Of a stretch of 64,000 nt of DNA, positions 23,845 through 33,027 are shown piece after piece. How positions within the stretch are numbered: the stretch's first letter is position 1; every line of letters starts with the position of its first letter. A program made the position numbers and the translations under genes. Source of the stretch: Bog-950 sp964615305 (GTDB taxonomy: Bacteria; Bacteroidota; Bacteroidia; Chitinophagales; LD1); assembly GCA_964615305.1 (NCBI GenBank), contig CAZTNA010000015.1:1-64000 (forward strand). The letters run 5' to 3'. Below the pieces are notes generated by a model, which ran no database searches, was not told the origin of the DNA, and worked only from the letters and a program-made list of their open reading frames with translations.

Positions 23845-25260
23845 ATGGGTAAACGAATAAGTGCCTTTACAAACGATGCCCTGGCAAACTTAGATGCTGT
23901 AGGCGTAGCTGATGCTATTGCAAAAAAAGAAGTTTCAGTTCAGGAGGTAACAGAGGCAGCGATTGCCCGTGCCGAAAAAGTAAACCTGGATCTGAATGCC
24001 ATAGTTGTAAAAACGTATGACGAAGCCCGCAAGTCGCAAGCTCTGGCAAAGGGTGGTGTCTTTTATGGTGTTCCATCATTTATTAAAGACAACGAAAACG
24101 TTCAGGGCTATCCTACTCAAATGGGTACAGGTGCTTATGTTTCAAAAAAAGCAAAGAAAAACAGCGGTTATGTAAATCAGTTTTTAAGCACCGGTGTAAG
24201 TTATTTGGGCAAAAGCACCATGCCTGAGTTTGGTTTAATATGCAGCACTGAAAACGAAAAGTGGGGCATTACCCGCAACCCCTGGAACACTGACTATACC
24301 ACCGGTGGCTCATCATCCGGGTCGGCTGCGCTTGTAGCCAGCGGAGTAGTGCCTATAGCCACTGCTAATGATGGTGCCGGATCTATTCGAATTCCGGCTT
24401 GTGTGTGTGGGTTGGTGGGGCTAAAACCTACTCGAAGAAGGCTGATTGGTGTAGATGGTGCCGCCATTATGCCTTTGCAAATTGTGTATGAAGGTGTGCT
24501 TACGCGTACTGTGCGCGATACAGCTACTTTTTATTCAGCGGCTGAAAAATTTTTTAAAAATCCACGGCTACCGGAATTGGGCCATGTGAAGCATGCTTCT
24601 AAAACCCGGCTGCGAATTGCTTTTATGCAAAATCCCGAAAAAGGGAAATTAGGCTACCAGGATGAAGACACCCACAACACACAGTTAGAAATTGCTCAAC
24701 TGTTGCAATCGCTCGGGCATACTGTTGAGCAAGTGCCGGTACCGGTTGACATAGACGCCATGAGCGAACACTACCTGAACTATTACGGTATGATGGCCTA
24801 TTTTCTAACTCAGTTTGGAAAGTTAATTGTAAATGCAAAAGTTGACCATGGACAATTAGAGCCATTTACTCTAGGGCTAAAACAACAGTTTAAAACAAAT
24901 GTAATGCAAACTCCACGTAGCATACGAATGTTACGTAAAACAGCCAGCGATGCTGAAAAATTTTTTGAAAAATTTGATGTTGTTATGACACCTGTTGTAT
25001 CGCACATTACCCCACTATTAGGGCACTTTTCACCTCAGTTAACATACGAGCAAATATCAAGGCGGGCCATAGAGTATGCCAGCTATGCCGGGCTGCAAAA
25101 CATAAGTGGATCACCAGCCATTTCGCTTCCACTTGGAATTGACAAAAATGATATGCCCTTGGGTGTTCACTTCACTGCACCTTTCGGTCAGGATAAACGC
25201 CTGCTTGAGCTGGCATATGAATTAGAAGAAGCAAGACCATGGAGAATGTTGTACAGTTAG
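23845..25260 (+). CDS. Amidase (amidase signature family)
   Basis: A 471-residue amidase-signature hydrolase. The Ser-cisSer-Lys triad is visible: Lys81 in PSFIKDNENV, the Gly/Ser-rich loop GGSSSGS at 154-160, and the nucleophile Ser180 in DGAGSIRIPAC. The DxGGSIR element is slightly altered to NDGAGSIR. Substrates of this family range from GatA-type Gln-tRNA to short amides. There is no GatB/GatC neighbour and the length fits a general amidase. It follows murF-alr by 37 bases and may be co-transcribed. Confidence 0.88.
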   Translation: MGKRISAFTNDALANLDAVGVADAIAKKEVSVQEVTEAAIARAEKVNLDLNAIVVKTYDEARKSQALAKGGVFYGVPSFIKDNENVQGYPTQMGTGAYVSKKAKKNSGYVNQFLSTGVSYLGKSTMPEFGLICSTENEKWGITRNPWNTDYTTGGSSSGSAALVASGVVPIATANDGAGSIRIPACVCGLVGLKPTRRRLIGVDGAAIMPLQIVYEGVLTRTVRDTATFYSAAEKFFKNPRLPELGHVKHASKTRLRIAFMQNPEKGKLGYQDEDTHNTQLEIAQLLQSLGHTVEQVPVPVDIDAMSEHYLNYYGMMAYFLTQFGKLIVNAKVDHGQLEPFTLGLKQQFKTNVMQTPRSIRMLRKTASDAEKFFEKFDVVMTPVVSHITPLLGHFSPQLTYEQISRRAIEYASYAGLQNISGSPAISLPLGIDKNDMPLGVHFTAPFGQDKRLLELAYELEEARPWRMLYS

Positions 25261-25310
25261 CCGATTAACTTCGCATTACTGTCTAGAAATTGCTTTTTAC
25301 TCTTGTTTAA

Positions 25311-27164
25311 CTATCGGGTTACTACTATCTTTTCTGTTTTAATAACATGCTCTCTGTTTGAAATTTTCAGGAAGTATGTTCCGGCATTCAGATGTTGTGT
25401 ACTGAATGAAAAAATACTCTTACCTGCTTTGCAATTGTCTTCAAGCAGAGTGCGCAGCAGTTTACCCGTAACATCATACAAAACGAACCTTGTGAAGTTG
25501 CCTTTGGGCAATTCAATTTCCACAGAAAATTTTTCGGCTGCAGGGTTTGGAAAAACTTTAGTTACAATCTTTTCTTCCATCTGTTTGATTCCTGACACAA
25601 CAGATGAATCGGGATTAACCACTTTGGCAATCCAGGTTCTGTACTGCTGTGATGGATAGGCGTAAGAACCGGCCAACCAAGCGGTGTTGGGCTCGTTATA
25701 TTTCTTCTGAATGCCGGTATAGTCGCCCCATCGTTCAATTGAATCCTGCAATACATTCACTGCCTTTTCGCCCGGTTTTACAACCAGCATGTTTGAAATA
25801 TTTCCTGTTGCATCTTTATAAAAAGCAGCCGTGCCCGGAAACGTATCTGCCGACACATAGGAACAGGTAATGATGGCGCGGTTATCGAACTGACCATTGC
25901 CAATGTATGCAATGCTCGGGTAAGCCAGTTCTACTCCGTTGGTAGGTATCAACTGTCCGGTGGCCTGTGGTGTGGTCAAATTCGGATTATCTATTTCACC
26001 TACATACACTGTAGCGGTAACTGTTTGTGTATCTACGCTGTTTTGCACATACTGAATTTTGTTGTTCTCTACAAATCCGCATAACACCCGCGCATCGTTA
26101 GTGGCCAAATACTGTCCGTCTTTTTGCAACGCATTTGGCGGCAATCCATAACCTGTGTTTGTCTTTATCACTTTTGAACCAAACTGCGCATTGCCCGACT
26201 GGTATGAATCAGTAATGGTGTGCAGAAATACAGTATCGTTTGCAAAATCGCCCGGGCGCACAGATAAAAAATATGTTTCGGGGCCCGAAGGGGAAGCCCC
26301 CCCTTGCACCGGACACACGCTCCACACAGGTTTGCCTTCATGCACTATGTTGTGCCAAAAGTTAAACTCTAGTGTGTCGCCCGCATAACCGGTTTGTTTA
26401 TCTACCTGCCAGATAGCCGAGTAACGAAACCCTGTTTTCCAATCTTGACCATCTACCAAATGGTTAAAGGTAAAAAACAAGTCCTTGTCACTTAAAACAA
26501 CAATGGGGTAGTCGCTCCAGGTGGTGTCGTTCAGATAATTACCGCTGAGGGCATATAGATTCCAAACGCCAGTTGGGTCGTTAGTTTGCGAAAACCCTAT
26601 AATAATGGTGGAAGTGCTGCTGGTAACACCGGCAAAAAACATAACTATAAAACGGTCCTGCAGAGGGTCGTAGAGCGCTCGTGGATCACTAATACTTTGC
26701 AGTAATCCGAGTGATGCGCCAAACACCGAGAGAGATTTTGATTGAAGTTGTTGACCACTTTCGTTATATACTTTAAACACGGTGTTGGTTACGCTTACTA
26801 TTTTGCCTTCATTTGAAATAGCCATGTGGTTATCGTTAGGCGTGCTGGTTGAGTTGTTAGCTGTAAAATTATTCAGCATAACCGGTGCCGGTACGCTTCC
26901 GCGGGTACCGTTAGAGCTGCTGCTGGTTGAAGTTTTTATTTGTCGTTGTGCTTTTAGTATTTCTTTGCTATTGCCAAAATTGCTGGCAGGTTTGGGTTGC
27001 TCCTTTATTGTAACCAAAAGCGGCTCCCAGTCGGTAAGAGAGGGGTCGGCTAAGTTAACAGTAGCTTTAATGCCTGATTTTTGATTTTTTAATACTAAAG
27101 CAGCAGTCTGCGCACAAATTGTAATAGCAACTAACGCAAATAAGAAAGTGAAAGTATATTTCAT
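25311..27164 (-). CDS. Secreted protein with C-terminal T9SS type A sorting domain
   Basis: A 617-residue secreted protein. ATG at 27164 directly precedes a signal peptide (MKYTFTFLFALVAITICAQ). The body contains DNHMAISNEGKIV, NDPTGVWNLYAL and SDYPIVVLSDKDLFF, spaced in a way that suggests beta-propeller blades. The last roughly 85 residues are a type A sorting domain: KVFPNPAAEKFSVEIELP, then LYDVTGKLL, and a final TEKIVVTR. It should cross the outer membrane by T9SS. No enzymatic motif is seen. A TATTTTCG element ends 4 bases upstream of the ATG. Confidence 0.88.
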   Translation of the reverse strand: MKYTFTFLFALVAITICAQTAALVLKNQKSGIKATVNLADPSLTDWEPLLVTIKEQPKPASNFGNSKEILKAQRQIKTSTSSSSNGTRGSVPAPVMLNNFTANNSTSTPNDNHMAISNEGKIVSVTNTVFKVYNESGQQLQSKSLSVFGASLGLLQSISDPRALYDPLQDRFIVMFFAGVTSSTSTIIIGFSQTNDPTGVWNLYALSGNYLNDTTWSDYPIVVLSDKDLFFTFNHLVDGQDWKTGFRYSAIWQVDKQTGYAGDTLEFNFWHNIVHEGKPVWSVCPVQGGASPSGPETYFLSVRPGDFANDTVFLHTITDSYQSGNAQFGSKVIKTNTGYGLPPNALQKDGQYLATNDARVLCGFVENNKIQYVQNSVDTQTVTATVYVGEIDNPNLTTPQATGQLIPTNGVELAYPSIAYIGNGQFDNRAIITCSYVSADTFPGTAAFYKDATGNISNMLVVKPGEKAVNVLQDSIERWGDYTGIQKKYNEPNTAWLAGSYAYPSQQYRTWIAKVVNPDSSVVSGIKQMEEKIVTKVFPNPAAEKFSVEIELPKGNFTRFVLYDVTGKLLRTLLEDNCKAGKSIFSFSTQHLNAGTYFLKISNREHVIKTEKIVVTR

Positions 27165-27168
27165 GGCT

Positions 27169-27176
27169 CGAAAATA
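27169..27176 (-). promoter_or_regulatory. -7-like promoter element (TATTTTCG), possibly leaderless
   Basis: Minus-strand TATTTTCG followed by AGCC and then the ATG at 27164. Only four bases lie between the element and the start codon. Confidence 0.4.
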
Positions 27177-27195
27177 GCCATTACACACAGGTGTA

Positions 27196-27233
27196 AAAGA
27201 AAAAAGGTTGTCTCAAAAACAGAGACAACCTTT
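27196..27233 (-). terminator. Rho-independent terminator of the 27255-28052 gene
   Basis: AAAGGTTGTCTC (27203-27214) pairs perfectly with GAGACAACCTTT (27222-27233) around a 7-base loop. Read on the minus strand it ends in a T-rich run. It lies 21 bases beyond the stop of the upstream T9SS gene. Confidence 0.85.
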
Positions 27234-27254
27234 CTTTAAATCGGTTCCAAAAAA

Positions 27255-28052
27255 TTACTCGATAGAAATATTTTTAGATGCAAATCCTTCGGCAGTTCTC
27301 AATTGCACGGTGTAAAGCCCCTTGGGCATATTACTTAGATCAACTGTGTTGAAATAAGTTCCCATTACATCTAACTGTTCGTTGTAAACGCGCTTGCCTG
27401 TAACATCTACTATTACTACTTCGCCATTTACTCTTTTGGTAGCATTTAGTTTTAGCTCAAAACGACCGTTGTTAGGGTTAGGGAAAACTGATAGCATAGA
27501 ACTTAAATCTGCATTAAAGTTGTTGATGCCGTTTACCGGTGGGCAAGCTGTGCCCGGAGCTATTACATCTATAGAAAAAGACTTGCCATATTCTGCCTGA
27601 ATATACTGCTCAACTGTGAAGAAAGTATCAATAGAGAAGCCCATAAAACTGCCGTGCGCATAAATAAGTCCGTCAAACACTATTGGGTAGTTTCCAGCAG
27701 CCACGTTAGTAGTACCTACTGTTCTGCCACAACCATTTGAGCCTGGCAGAAACATTGGACCAGCTGGGTTCGACTGCCAAGTTAAACCTGCCGGTAAACC
27801 GGTAATTCCGTTTAACACTACAGAGTCTATATACGCTGTAACTGATTGTCCTAAAACTGAAATTTGTTCCTGAGTAGGAATATAAAACTGTAACACTTCA
27901 TCGTAAGCAACTCCAATTTCAGCACAAGGAACATTGTCCGGATCGGGGCTAAACTTTACAGTGTCGGTGCCAATTGTACAAGCTGCACCGGCAAACGTGG
28001 TGTTGACGCAGAAAGCTGCAGCAAAAAAGAACAGAGCGTAGAACTTTTTCAT
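27255..28052 (-). CDS. Secreted T9SS type A cargo protein, tandem paralogue 1
   Basis: A 265-residue protein with a signal peptide ending TTFAGA. The mature part carries paired Cys (ACTIG...VPCAE; NGCGRTVG; TACPPV), which suggests disulfides. It ends in a type A sorting domain (SVFPNPNNGRFELKL, then IVDVTGKRVY and GLYTVQLRTAEGFASKNISIE). The neighbour at 28108-28932 is a clear paralogue with the same layout. The central domain is not recognised. It has its own TACTTTCG element and a strong terminator, so each copy may be expressed separately. Confidence 0.85.
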   Translation of the reverse strand: MKKFYALFFFAAAFCVNTTFAGAACTIGTDTVKFSPDPDNVPCAEIGVAYDEVLQFYIPTQEQISVLGQSVTAYIDSVVLNGITGLPAGLTWQSNPAGPMFLPGSNGCGRTVGTTNVAAGNYPIVFDGLIYAHGSFMGFSIDTFFTVEQYIQAEYGKSFSIDVIAPGTACPPVNGINNFNADLSSMLSVFPNPNNGRFELKLNATKRVNGEVVIVDVTGKRVYNEQLDVMGTYFNTVDLSNMPKGLYTVQLRTAEGFASKNISIE

Positions 28053-28092
28053 TTTAATGGTTATTGTTTTTTAGTTTTAAAAAATGTAGTGT

Positions 28093-28100
28093 CGAAAGTA
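28093..28100 (-). promoter_or_regulatory. -7-like promoter element (TACTTTCG)
   Basis: Minus-strand TACTTTCG, 40 bases upstream of the start at 28052. It sits in the 55-base gap between the tandem paralogues. Confidence 0.35.
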
Positions 28101-28107
28101 GTAAAAT

Positions 28108-28932
28108 TTATTCTACTGAAATATTTTTAGCAGCAAAGCCGTCTGCGGTTCTTAACTGCACAGTGTAAATTCCGTGGGGTGCTGAACCCAAATCAATGGT
28201 TGTTGTGTACCACCCTGCCGCATCAACAGAACTTGTAAAGACTTTTCTGCCTGTTAAATCAGTAACAGCTATTTCACCGGTTATTCTTCTGCCTGCATTA
28301 AATCGTAGTTCAAAAACTCCTCGGCTTGGGTTAGGGAACACATACATTAATGTATTCAGGCTGTTTTTAAAAGCCGAAATTCCATTAGCTGCCGGGCGAC
28401 ATTCATCTCCTCCGTTTATTATGTCCAAAGCCAGTTCAAACGGATTTTCAGGTGCTGCTTGCAACACATCGAGCCCCACTGTGGTATCGCCATCAAATAT
28501 ACCCGGAATGGCAGCGCCATGCATTGTTATAAAACCGTGGAAAATGGCCGGGTAGTGACCTGTGGGGTCGCTGGTGGTGCCGTAAACATACGCACAGTTG
28601 TTGGTTCCGCCCAAAAAATGGCCACTGAACGGGTTAAGTTCATAAGCAATACCGTTGGGTAGGCCTGTAACGGAGTCTATAACTATTGAATCAATAGTCA
28701 TAATAAACGGAAAAGGTATAGCGGGAATAATGGTTTGCAGGTCTATAGAGTTGGGAACATAGATTTGCAGTACCTGCTCGTAAAAAGAATCGCGCTCTGC
28801 ACAAGGAATACTATCGGGTGCCGGTGAAAGAAACTCGGTATTGTTAGGATCCGGTGTGCAGGAAGCACCTCCGGCATATACACCGTTAACGACCGTTATC
28901 AGGCAGAAAAGAAGCATGTAAATTTTTTGCAT
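28108..28932 (-). CDS. Secreted T9SS type A cargo protein, tandem paralogue 2
   Basis: A 274-residue paralogue of the neighbouring gene. It has a signal peptide ending GVYAGG, an equivalent start of the mature chain (SCTPDPNN...IPCAERDSFYEQVLQIYVP), and VTGLPNGIAYELNP against ITGLPAGLTWQSNP. It ends in the same sorting-domain tail (YVFPNPSRGVFELRF, then LTGRKVF and GIYTVQLRTADGFAAKNISVE). The pair probably arose by tandem duplication. Function is unknown; both should be exported by T9SS and processed at the C terminus. Confidence 0.85.
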   Translation of the reverse strand: MQKIYMLLFCLITVVNGVYAGGASCTPDPNNTEFLSPAPDSIPCAERDSFYEQVLQIYVPNSIDLQTIIPAIPFPFIMTIDSIVIDSVTGLPNGIAYELNPFSGHFLGGTNNCAYVYGTTSDPTGHYPAIFHGFITMHGAAIPGIFDGDTTVGLDVLQAAPENPFELALDIINGGDECRPAANGISAFKNSLNTLMYVFPNPSRGVFELRFNAGRRITGEIAVTDLTGRKVFTSSVDAAGWYTTTIDLGSAPHGIYTVQLRTADGFAAKNISVE

Positions 28933-28950
28933 GTGGTTTGTTTATAGGAG

Positions 28951-28958
28951 CGAAAATA
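28951..28958 (-). promoter_or_regulatory. -7-like promoter element (TATTTTCG)
   Basis: Minus-strand TATTTTCG followed by CTCC, ending 18 bases upstream of the ATG at 28932. The remaining 138 bases to the vanZ-like gene show no other feature. Confidence 0.4.
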
Positions 28959-29096
28959 CTTTTCTGTTCTGCAAATGAAAGCAAACTATAACCGTTGACG
29001 CTTTTTCTTACGCATCCCCTCATCTAACCTCCTAAGCCGATGTTACCAGTTACGATTTTGTTTTTATCGTATAGAGTGTGTTCACAATTCTTTTTG

Positions 29097-29474
29097 CTAA
29101 CCCAGTTTAGCACTAAAATACCACCACCCTGCACTACCCGCCACAGCGCCTAATGAGTTGGCAAGTGCATCGTATAAATCAAACTGCCTATCAGAAGTAA
29201 AAAAATGCTGCATAATTTCGACAGCAAAACCATACACCATTGTAATCAACAAAATTTTTGCAAACGTGTTTTGATGAAACCATGAAAACTCATTTTGTGT
29301 ACGCCATCCATAAAACATAAACAACACCAGCAGCACATAACAAACGAAGTGTGCTAACTTATCGGCATTTATTAGTTCTACTTTGGGTAGGTCTTTACCG
29401 GGCAAAAGACATACTACCAAAATAAAAGCCGTCCATAGCATGGACGGCCAGTTGTATTTCAGGAAATTTTTCAA
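29097..29474 (-). CDS. VanZ-like membrane protein
   Basis: A 125-residue protein with four predicted membrane segments. LPKVELINADKLAHFVCYVLL matches the VanZ-like core (DKxxHFxxY). The later ADKLAH and ALANSLGAVAG segments are also typical. VanZ itself affects teicoplanin resistance, but most members are uncharacterised small membrane proteins. It starts 6 bases after the gcvH stop, a pairing I infer to be an operon. Confidence 0.85.
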   Translation of the reverse strand: MKNFLKYNWPSMLWTAFILVVCLLPGKDLPKVELINADKLAHFVCYVLLVLFMFYGWRTQNEFSWFHQNTFAKILLITMVYGFAVEIMQHFFTSDRQFDLYDALANSLGAVAGSAGWWYFSAKLG

Positions 29475-29480
29475 GCAGGT

Positions 29481-29861
29481 TTAAGCACCAACATGTTTTT
29501 TGTAAGTCTCCGCATCCATCAGCCCATCTAACTCTGCGAGGTTAGTAAACTCTACTTTCACCATCCAGCCGCTGTTGTAGGGATCTTTGTTCACGCTTTC
29601 GGGAGCATCGTTTAACGAGCTGTTAAGTTCAATTACCTTTCCGCTTACAGGCATAAACAAATCTGATACTGTTTTTACCGCTTCTACTGTGCCAAACACA
29701 GCACCTGCATCTAGCGAATCGCCCATGGTGTTAATGTCAACATATACAATATCTCCCAACTCTTTTTGGGCAAAATCTGTAATTCCAATGGTGCCCGTGT
29801 TACCTTCTATGCGTACCCATTCGTGCTCTTTGCTGTATTTTAATTCGGCAGGAAAATTCAT
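29481..29861 (-). CDS. gcvH: Glycine cleavage system H protein
   Basis: GcvH carries the lipoyl arm between the P, T and L proteins of the glycine cleavage system. The 126-residue chain has the standard start (MNFPAELKYSKEHEWVRIEG) and the lipoylation site Lys in VEAVKTVSD near residue 63, then NKDPYNSGWMVK. ATG at 29861 is chosen over 29939 because this is where GcvH homology begins and a TATTTTCG element lies upstream at 29888-29895, inside the longer frame. The other gcv genes are not in the window. Confidence 0.96.
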   Translation of the reverse strand: MNFPAELKYSKEHEWVRIEGNTGTIGITDFAQKELGDIVYVDINTMGDSLDAGAVFGTVEAVKTVSDLFMPVSGKVIELNSSLNDAPESVNKDPYNSGWMVKVEFTNLAELDGLMDAETYKKHVGA

Positions 29862-29887
29862 TTGTGTTGTATTTTTAGTGATTGGGG

Positions 29888-29895
29888 CGAAAATA
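29888..29895 (-). promoter_or_regulatory. -7-like promoter element (TATTTTCG) at gcvH
   Basis: Minus-strand TATTTTCG followed by CCCCAATC, ending 26 bases upstream of the gcvH ATG. This extended form resembles that ahead of the tRNA at 62630. Confidence 0.45.
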
Positions 29896-30054
29896 GAAAA
29901 CCCTTCAAGGTTTCGAAGAAACTTGTATCCGCTTTTCAATCAACATAAAACAGTAGAAAACACGTTTATAAATAATAATAGTTGTTGGCAGATGTTTTGT
30001 CTATTCGCCCGGGTGCTAATGCAGTTACGAATTACAAATTACAAATTACGATAC

Positions 30055-32970
30055 ATGGCAAGACAGTTGTTGCTTGGTATTTTGTCTGTTGTTGGTTGTC
30101 TGTTTTCTTTTTCTCAGAATCCTGATTTCCGCAACTGGAAAAACGATACAGCATGTGTGGCCTGGGTTGATTCGGTTTACAAACAACTAACTATTGAGCA
30201 GCAGCTTGGGCAGTTCTTTATGCTGCCGGCATATACACAGGGCGCTCAATACAACATGGATTCAGTTTATAGCTGGATGAAACAAGGCAAAGCAGGAGGT
30301 GTAATTTTTTTTAAGGGCTTGCCCGAACCACAAGCTGAATGGACCAACAAAATTCAGGATTCGGTAAAAGTACAGGGTTTGGTGGCTATTGATGGCGAAT
30401 GGGGTGTAGCTATGCGATTAGATTCAGTACTTGCTTTTCCCCATCAAATAGCCTTAGGTGCCGTAGCCGACAACAACCTTATTTATGAAATGGGCCGCGA
30501 AGTGGGCCGCCAATGTAGGCGCATGGGCATTCACATAAATTTTGCTCCCGATGTAGATGTAAACAACAACCCAAATAATCCGGTAATAAACGACAGAAGC
30601 TTTGGTGAAGATAAATACAAAGTAGCTCTTAAAGGACTGGCCTATGCCGATGGCATGCAAGATGAAGGAGTGCTGGCCTGCGCTAAACATTTTCCCGGGC
30701 ATGGCGATGTAAACACCGATTCGCATTTCGACTTGCCCCTTATTGCCAAGTCGGCAGCCGCATTTGATTCACTGGAATTTTATCCGTTCAAAATTTTGTT
30801 TCAAAACGGTGTGGGCAGTGCTATGGTAGCTCACCTCAACATACCCGCGCTCGACTCATCGGGCACCCCGGCTTCACTCTCGTATCGTATAGCAACCAAC
30901 TGGCTGCAAGATTCGCTTGCATTTAACGGCTTGGTGTTTAGTGATGCTCTTAATATGAAAGGTGTAGCCAAATATTTTAAGCCGGGAACCGTTGACTCAC
31001 TGGCTTTTATGGCCGGCTGCGATATTTTGGTTTTTAGCGAAGATGCATCGCAGGGTATTGCTAAACTAAAACAGAGTATTGACAGCAACTGCATATCAAT
31101 GATTGAAATTGAACAGCGTGTAAAAAAAGTGCTGGCATACAAATACAAACTAGGGTTAAACAAACCGCAGCATGTAAGTCTCCAAAACCTGCGCGCAGAC
31201 TTAAACAACTCTTACGGCATTGCCCTTCGGCAAAAACTTTTTGAGCGCGCCATTACTTTGGCAGCTAATCAGGACAACATGCTGCCTATTAAGGAATGGA
31301 ACTACCGAAGAGCCGCCAGCATTTCTATTGGGAACAACGGAGCTTCGGTGTTTCAAAACTACATCAACAATTTTGCGCACATTGATTTTTACAATCAGCC
31401 ATACGAACACAGCGCCAAAACATTCAGCGCTGTTTTTGACACCCTTTGCACCTACGACTTGGTAATTGTTGACCTGCACGCCATGGTGCGTAGCGCTGCC
31501 AAAAACTACAATGTATCTGAAGAAACACGTGCTTTTCTAGATTCGCTTTCGGGCCGCACCAAAGTAGTGTTATGTGTTTTTGGAAATCCGTACTCGCTTA
31601 AGTACTTTGAATATATCCCTTGGGTATTGGTTGCTTATGAAGACAACGATGCATCTAACATGGCAGCTGCCAACTCACTTTTTGGTGCAGAAAAAATTTT
31701 GGGAAAACTTCCGGTTTCTGCCTCATCAGTTTTTGCTGCCGGTAGAGGATTTACTTCTGATAGTATCTATCGCCTCAAAAATTCGATACCCGAAGAGGTG
31801 GGCATTAAGTCAGAGAACTTTAGAAAGGTAGAAGAAATTTTGCGCAAAGGTATAGAGGCAAAGGCGTTTCCGGGCTGCCAGTTACTGATAGCCAAAGACG
31901 GCAAAGTAGTTTGGAACAAGAGCTATGGATCTAAAGTGTATGAGCAACCAAATGATAAAGTAAAACCAGGTGATTTATACGACCTTGCCTCTATCACCAA
32001 AGTGGCTGCTACCACATTGGCTGTAATGAAGCTTTATGAACAGAAAAAAATAAATCTAGATAGGTGCGTGGGCGATTATCTGCATTTGCCTAAAGACGCC
32101 ACCATCAAAAACTTAAAGCTTCGCGATTTACTTACTCATCAAGCCGGGTTAAAGGCGTTCTTTATGTTTTACAAAAACACCATTGACAACAACTTCGATA
32201 AATACTACTGCCATAGGCCTGACACCGGGTTTACTTTACAAGTAGCCGATTCACTTTTTATACGAAACGACTACCCCGATACAATGTGGCACATTATTAC
32301 ACATTCTGACGTTGAAGAGCACCCAAAGTATATATACAGCGATAACGACTTTTATATTCTTCAGAAAATTGTAGAGCGTGTATCTCATAAAAAGTTAGAT
32401 GAATTTGTAACTGAAAATTTCTTTAAACCCATGGGGCTAACGCGCATTGGTTACAAACCACTCAGTAAGTTTTTGCAAAATGAAATTATGCCTACTGAAT
32501 ATGACTCAGTGTTTCGCAGACAGGTAGTGCTCGGTTGTGTGCATGACCCGGGAGCTGCCATGTATGGTGGAGTGGCGGGTCATGCTGGTTTATTTAGCAA
32601 CGCATTTGATTTGGCAGCAGTTTTTCAGATGCTACTGAATGATGGGGTTTATAACGGAAAAAAGTTTTTGGAAGAAAGTACCATCAAGCAGTTTACTGCA
32701 CGTCAGTCAAAAATTTCACGCAGAGGCTTTGGTTTCGATAAGCCTGAGCCGGATGTAAAAAAACCATCTCCTTGTTATGACGGAGTTCCTCTTTCGGTTT
32801 TTGGACACACGGGCTTTACAGGCACCTGTGTTTGGAGCGATCCTGAAAACAATCTCACGTATATATTTCTGAGCAACCGCGTGTACCCAAATGCTGATAA
32901 CAACCAGTTAGTGAAGATGAATATACGTACCGACTTGCAGGAGGTGATTTATAAAGCGTTGGGGGAGTAG
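30055..32970 (+). CDS. GH3 beta-N-acetylhexosaminidase / serine hydrolase fusion
   Basis: A 971-residue exported protein combining two cell-wall enzymes. After a signal peptide, residues about 40-370 are a NagZ-type GH3 domain. The Asp-His dyad lies in KHFPGHGDVNTDSH at 211-224 and the nucleophile Asp297 in FSDALNMKG. A middle linker domain (about 390-570) resembles the GH3 C-terminal sandwich. Residues about 580-960 are a class C beta-lactamase/PBP-like serine hydrolase with SITK at 646-649, YSD at 761-763 (usually YxN) and HTG in FGHTGFTG. It probably trims muropeptides in the periplasm. ATG at 30055 is chosen because the longer frame overlaps gcvH. Confidence 0.93.
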   Translation: MARQLLLGILSVVGCLFSFSQNPDFRNWKNDTACVAWVDSVYKQLTIEQQLGQFFMLPAYTQGAQYNMDSVYSWMKQGKAGGVIFFKGLPEPQAEWTNKIQDSVKVQGLVAIDGEWGVAMRLDSVLAFPHQIALGAVADNNLIYEMGREVGRQCRRMGIHINFAPDVDVNNNPNNPVINDRSFGEDKYKVALKGLAYADGMQDEGVLACAKHFPGHGDVNTDSHFDLPLIAKSAAAFDSLEFYPFKILFQNGVGSAMVAHLNIPALDSSGTPASLSYRIATNWLQDSLAFNGLVFSDALNMKGVAKYFKPGTVDSLAFMAGCDILVFSEDASQGIAKLKQSIDSNCISMIEIEQRVKKVLAYKYKLGLNKPQHVSLQNLRADLNNSYGIALRQKLFERAITLAANQDNMLPIKEWNYRRAASISIGNNGASVFQNYINNFAHIDFYNQPYEHSAKTFSAVFDTLCTYDLVIVDLHAMVRSAAKNYNVSEETRAFLDSLSGRTKVVLCVFGNPYSLKYFEYIPWVLVAYEDNDASNMAAANSLFGAEKILGKLPVSASSVFAAGRGFTSDSIYRLKNSIPEEVGIKSENFRKVEEILRKGIEAKAFPGCQLLIAKDGKVVWNKSYGSKVYEQPNDKVKPGDLYDLASITKVAATTLAVMKLYEQKKINLDRCVGDYLHLPKDATIKNLKLRDLLTHQAGLKAFFMFYKNTIDNNFDKYYCHRPDTGFTLQVADSLFIRNDYPDTMWHIITHSDVEEHPKYIYSDNDFYILQKIVERVSHKKLDEFVTENFFKPMGLTRIGYKPLSKFLQNEIMPTEYDSVFRRQVVLGCVHDPGAAMYGGVAGHAGLFSNAFDLAAVFQMLLNDGVYNGKKFLEESTIKQFTARQSKISRRGFGFDKPEPDVKKPSPCYDGVPLSVFGHTGFTGTCVWSDPENNLTYIFLSNRVYPNADNNQLVKMNIRTDLQEVIYKALGE

Positions 32971-33027
32971 TTTTTGCTTTGTGCAATCTGGTTACATTGC
33001 ATTCGTCTAACTACAAAAAGTTATTAC

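Noticed and set aside
29587..30054. Extension of the GH3 fusion through gcvH
   Set aside because: The region is antisense to gcvH and without signal or homology; the signal peptide begins at 30055. The short AATTAC direct repeats at 30028-30051 look like simple sequence.
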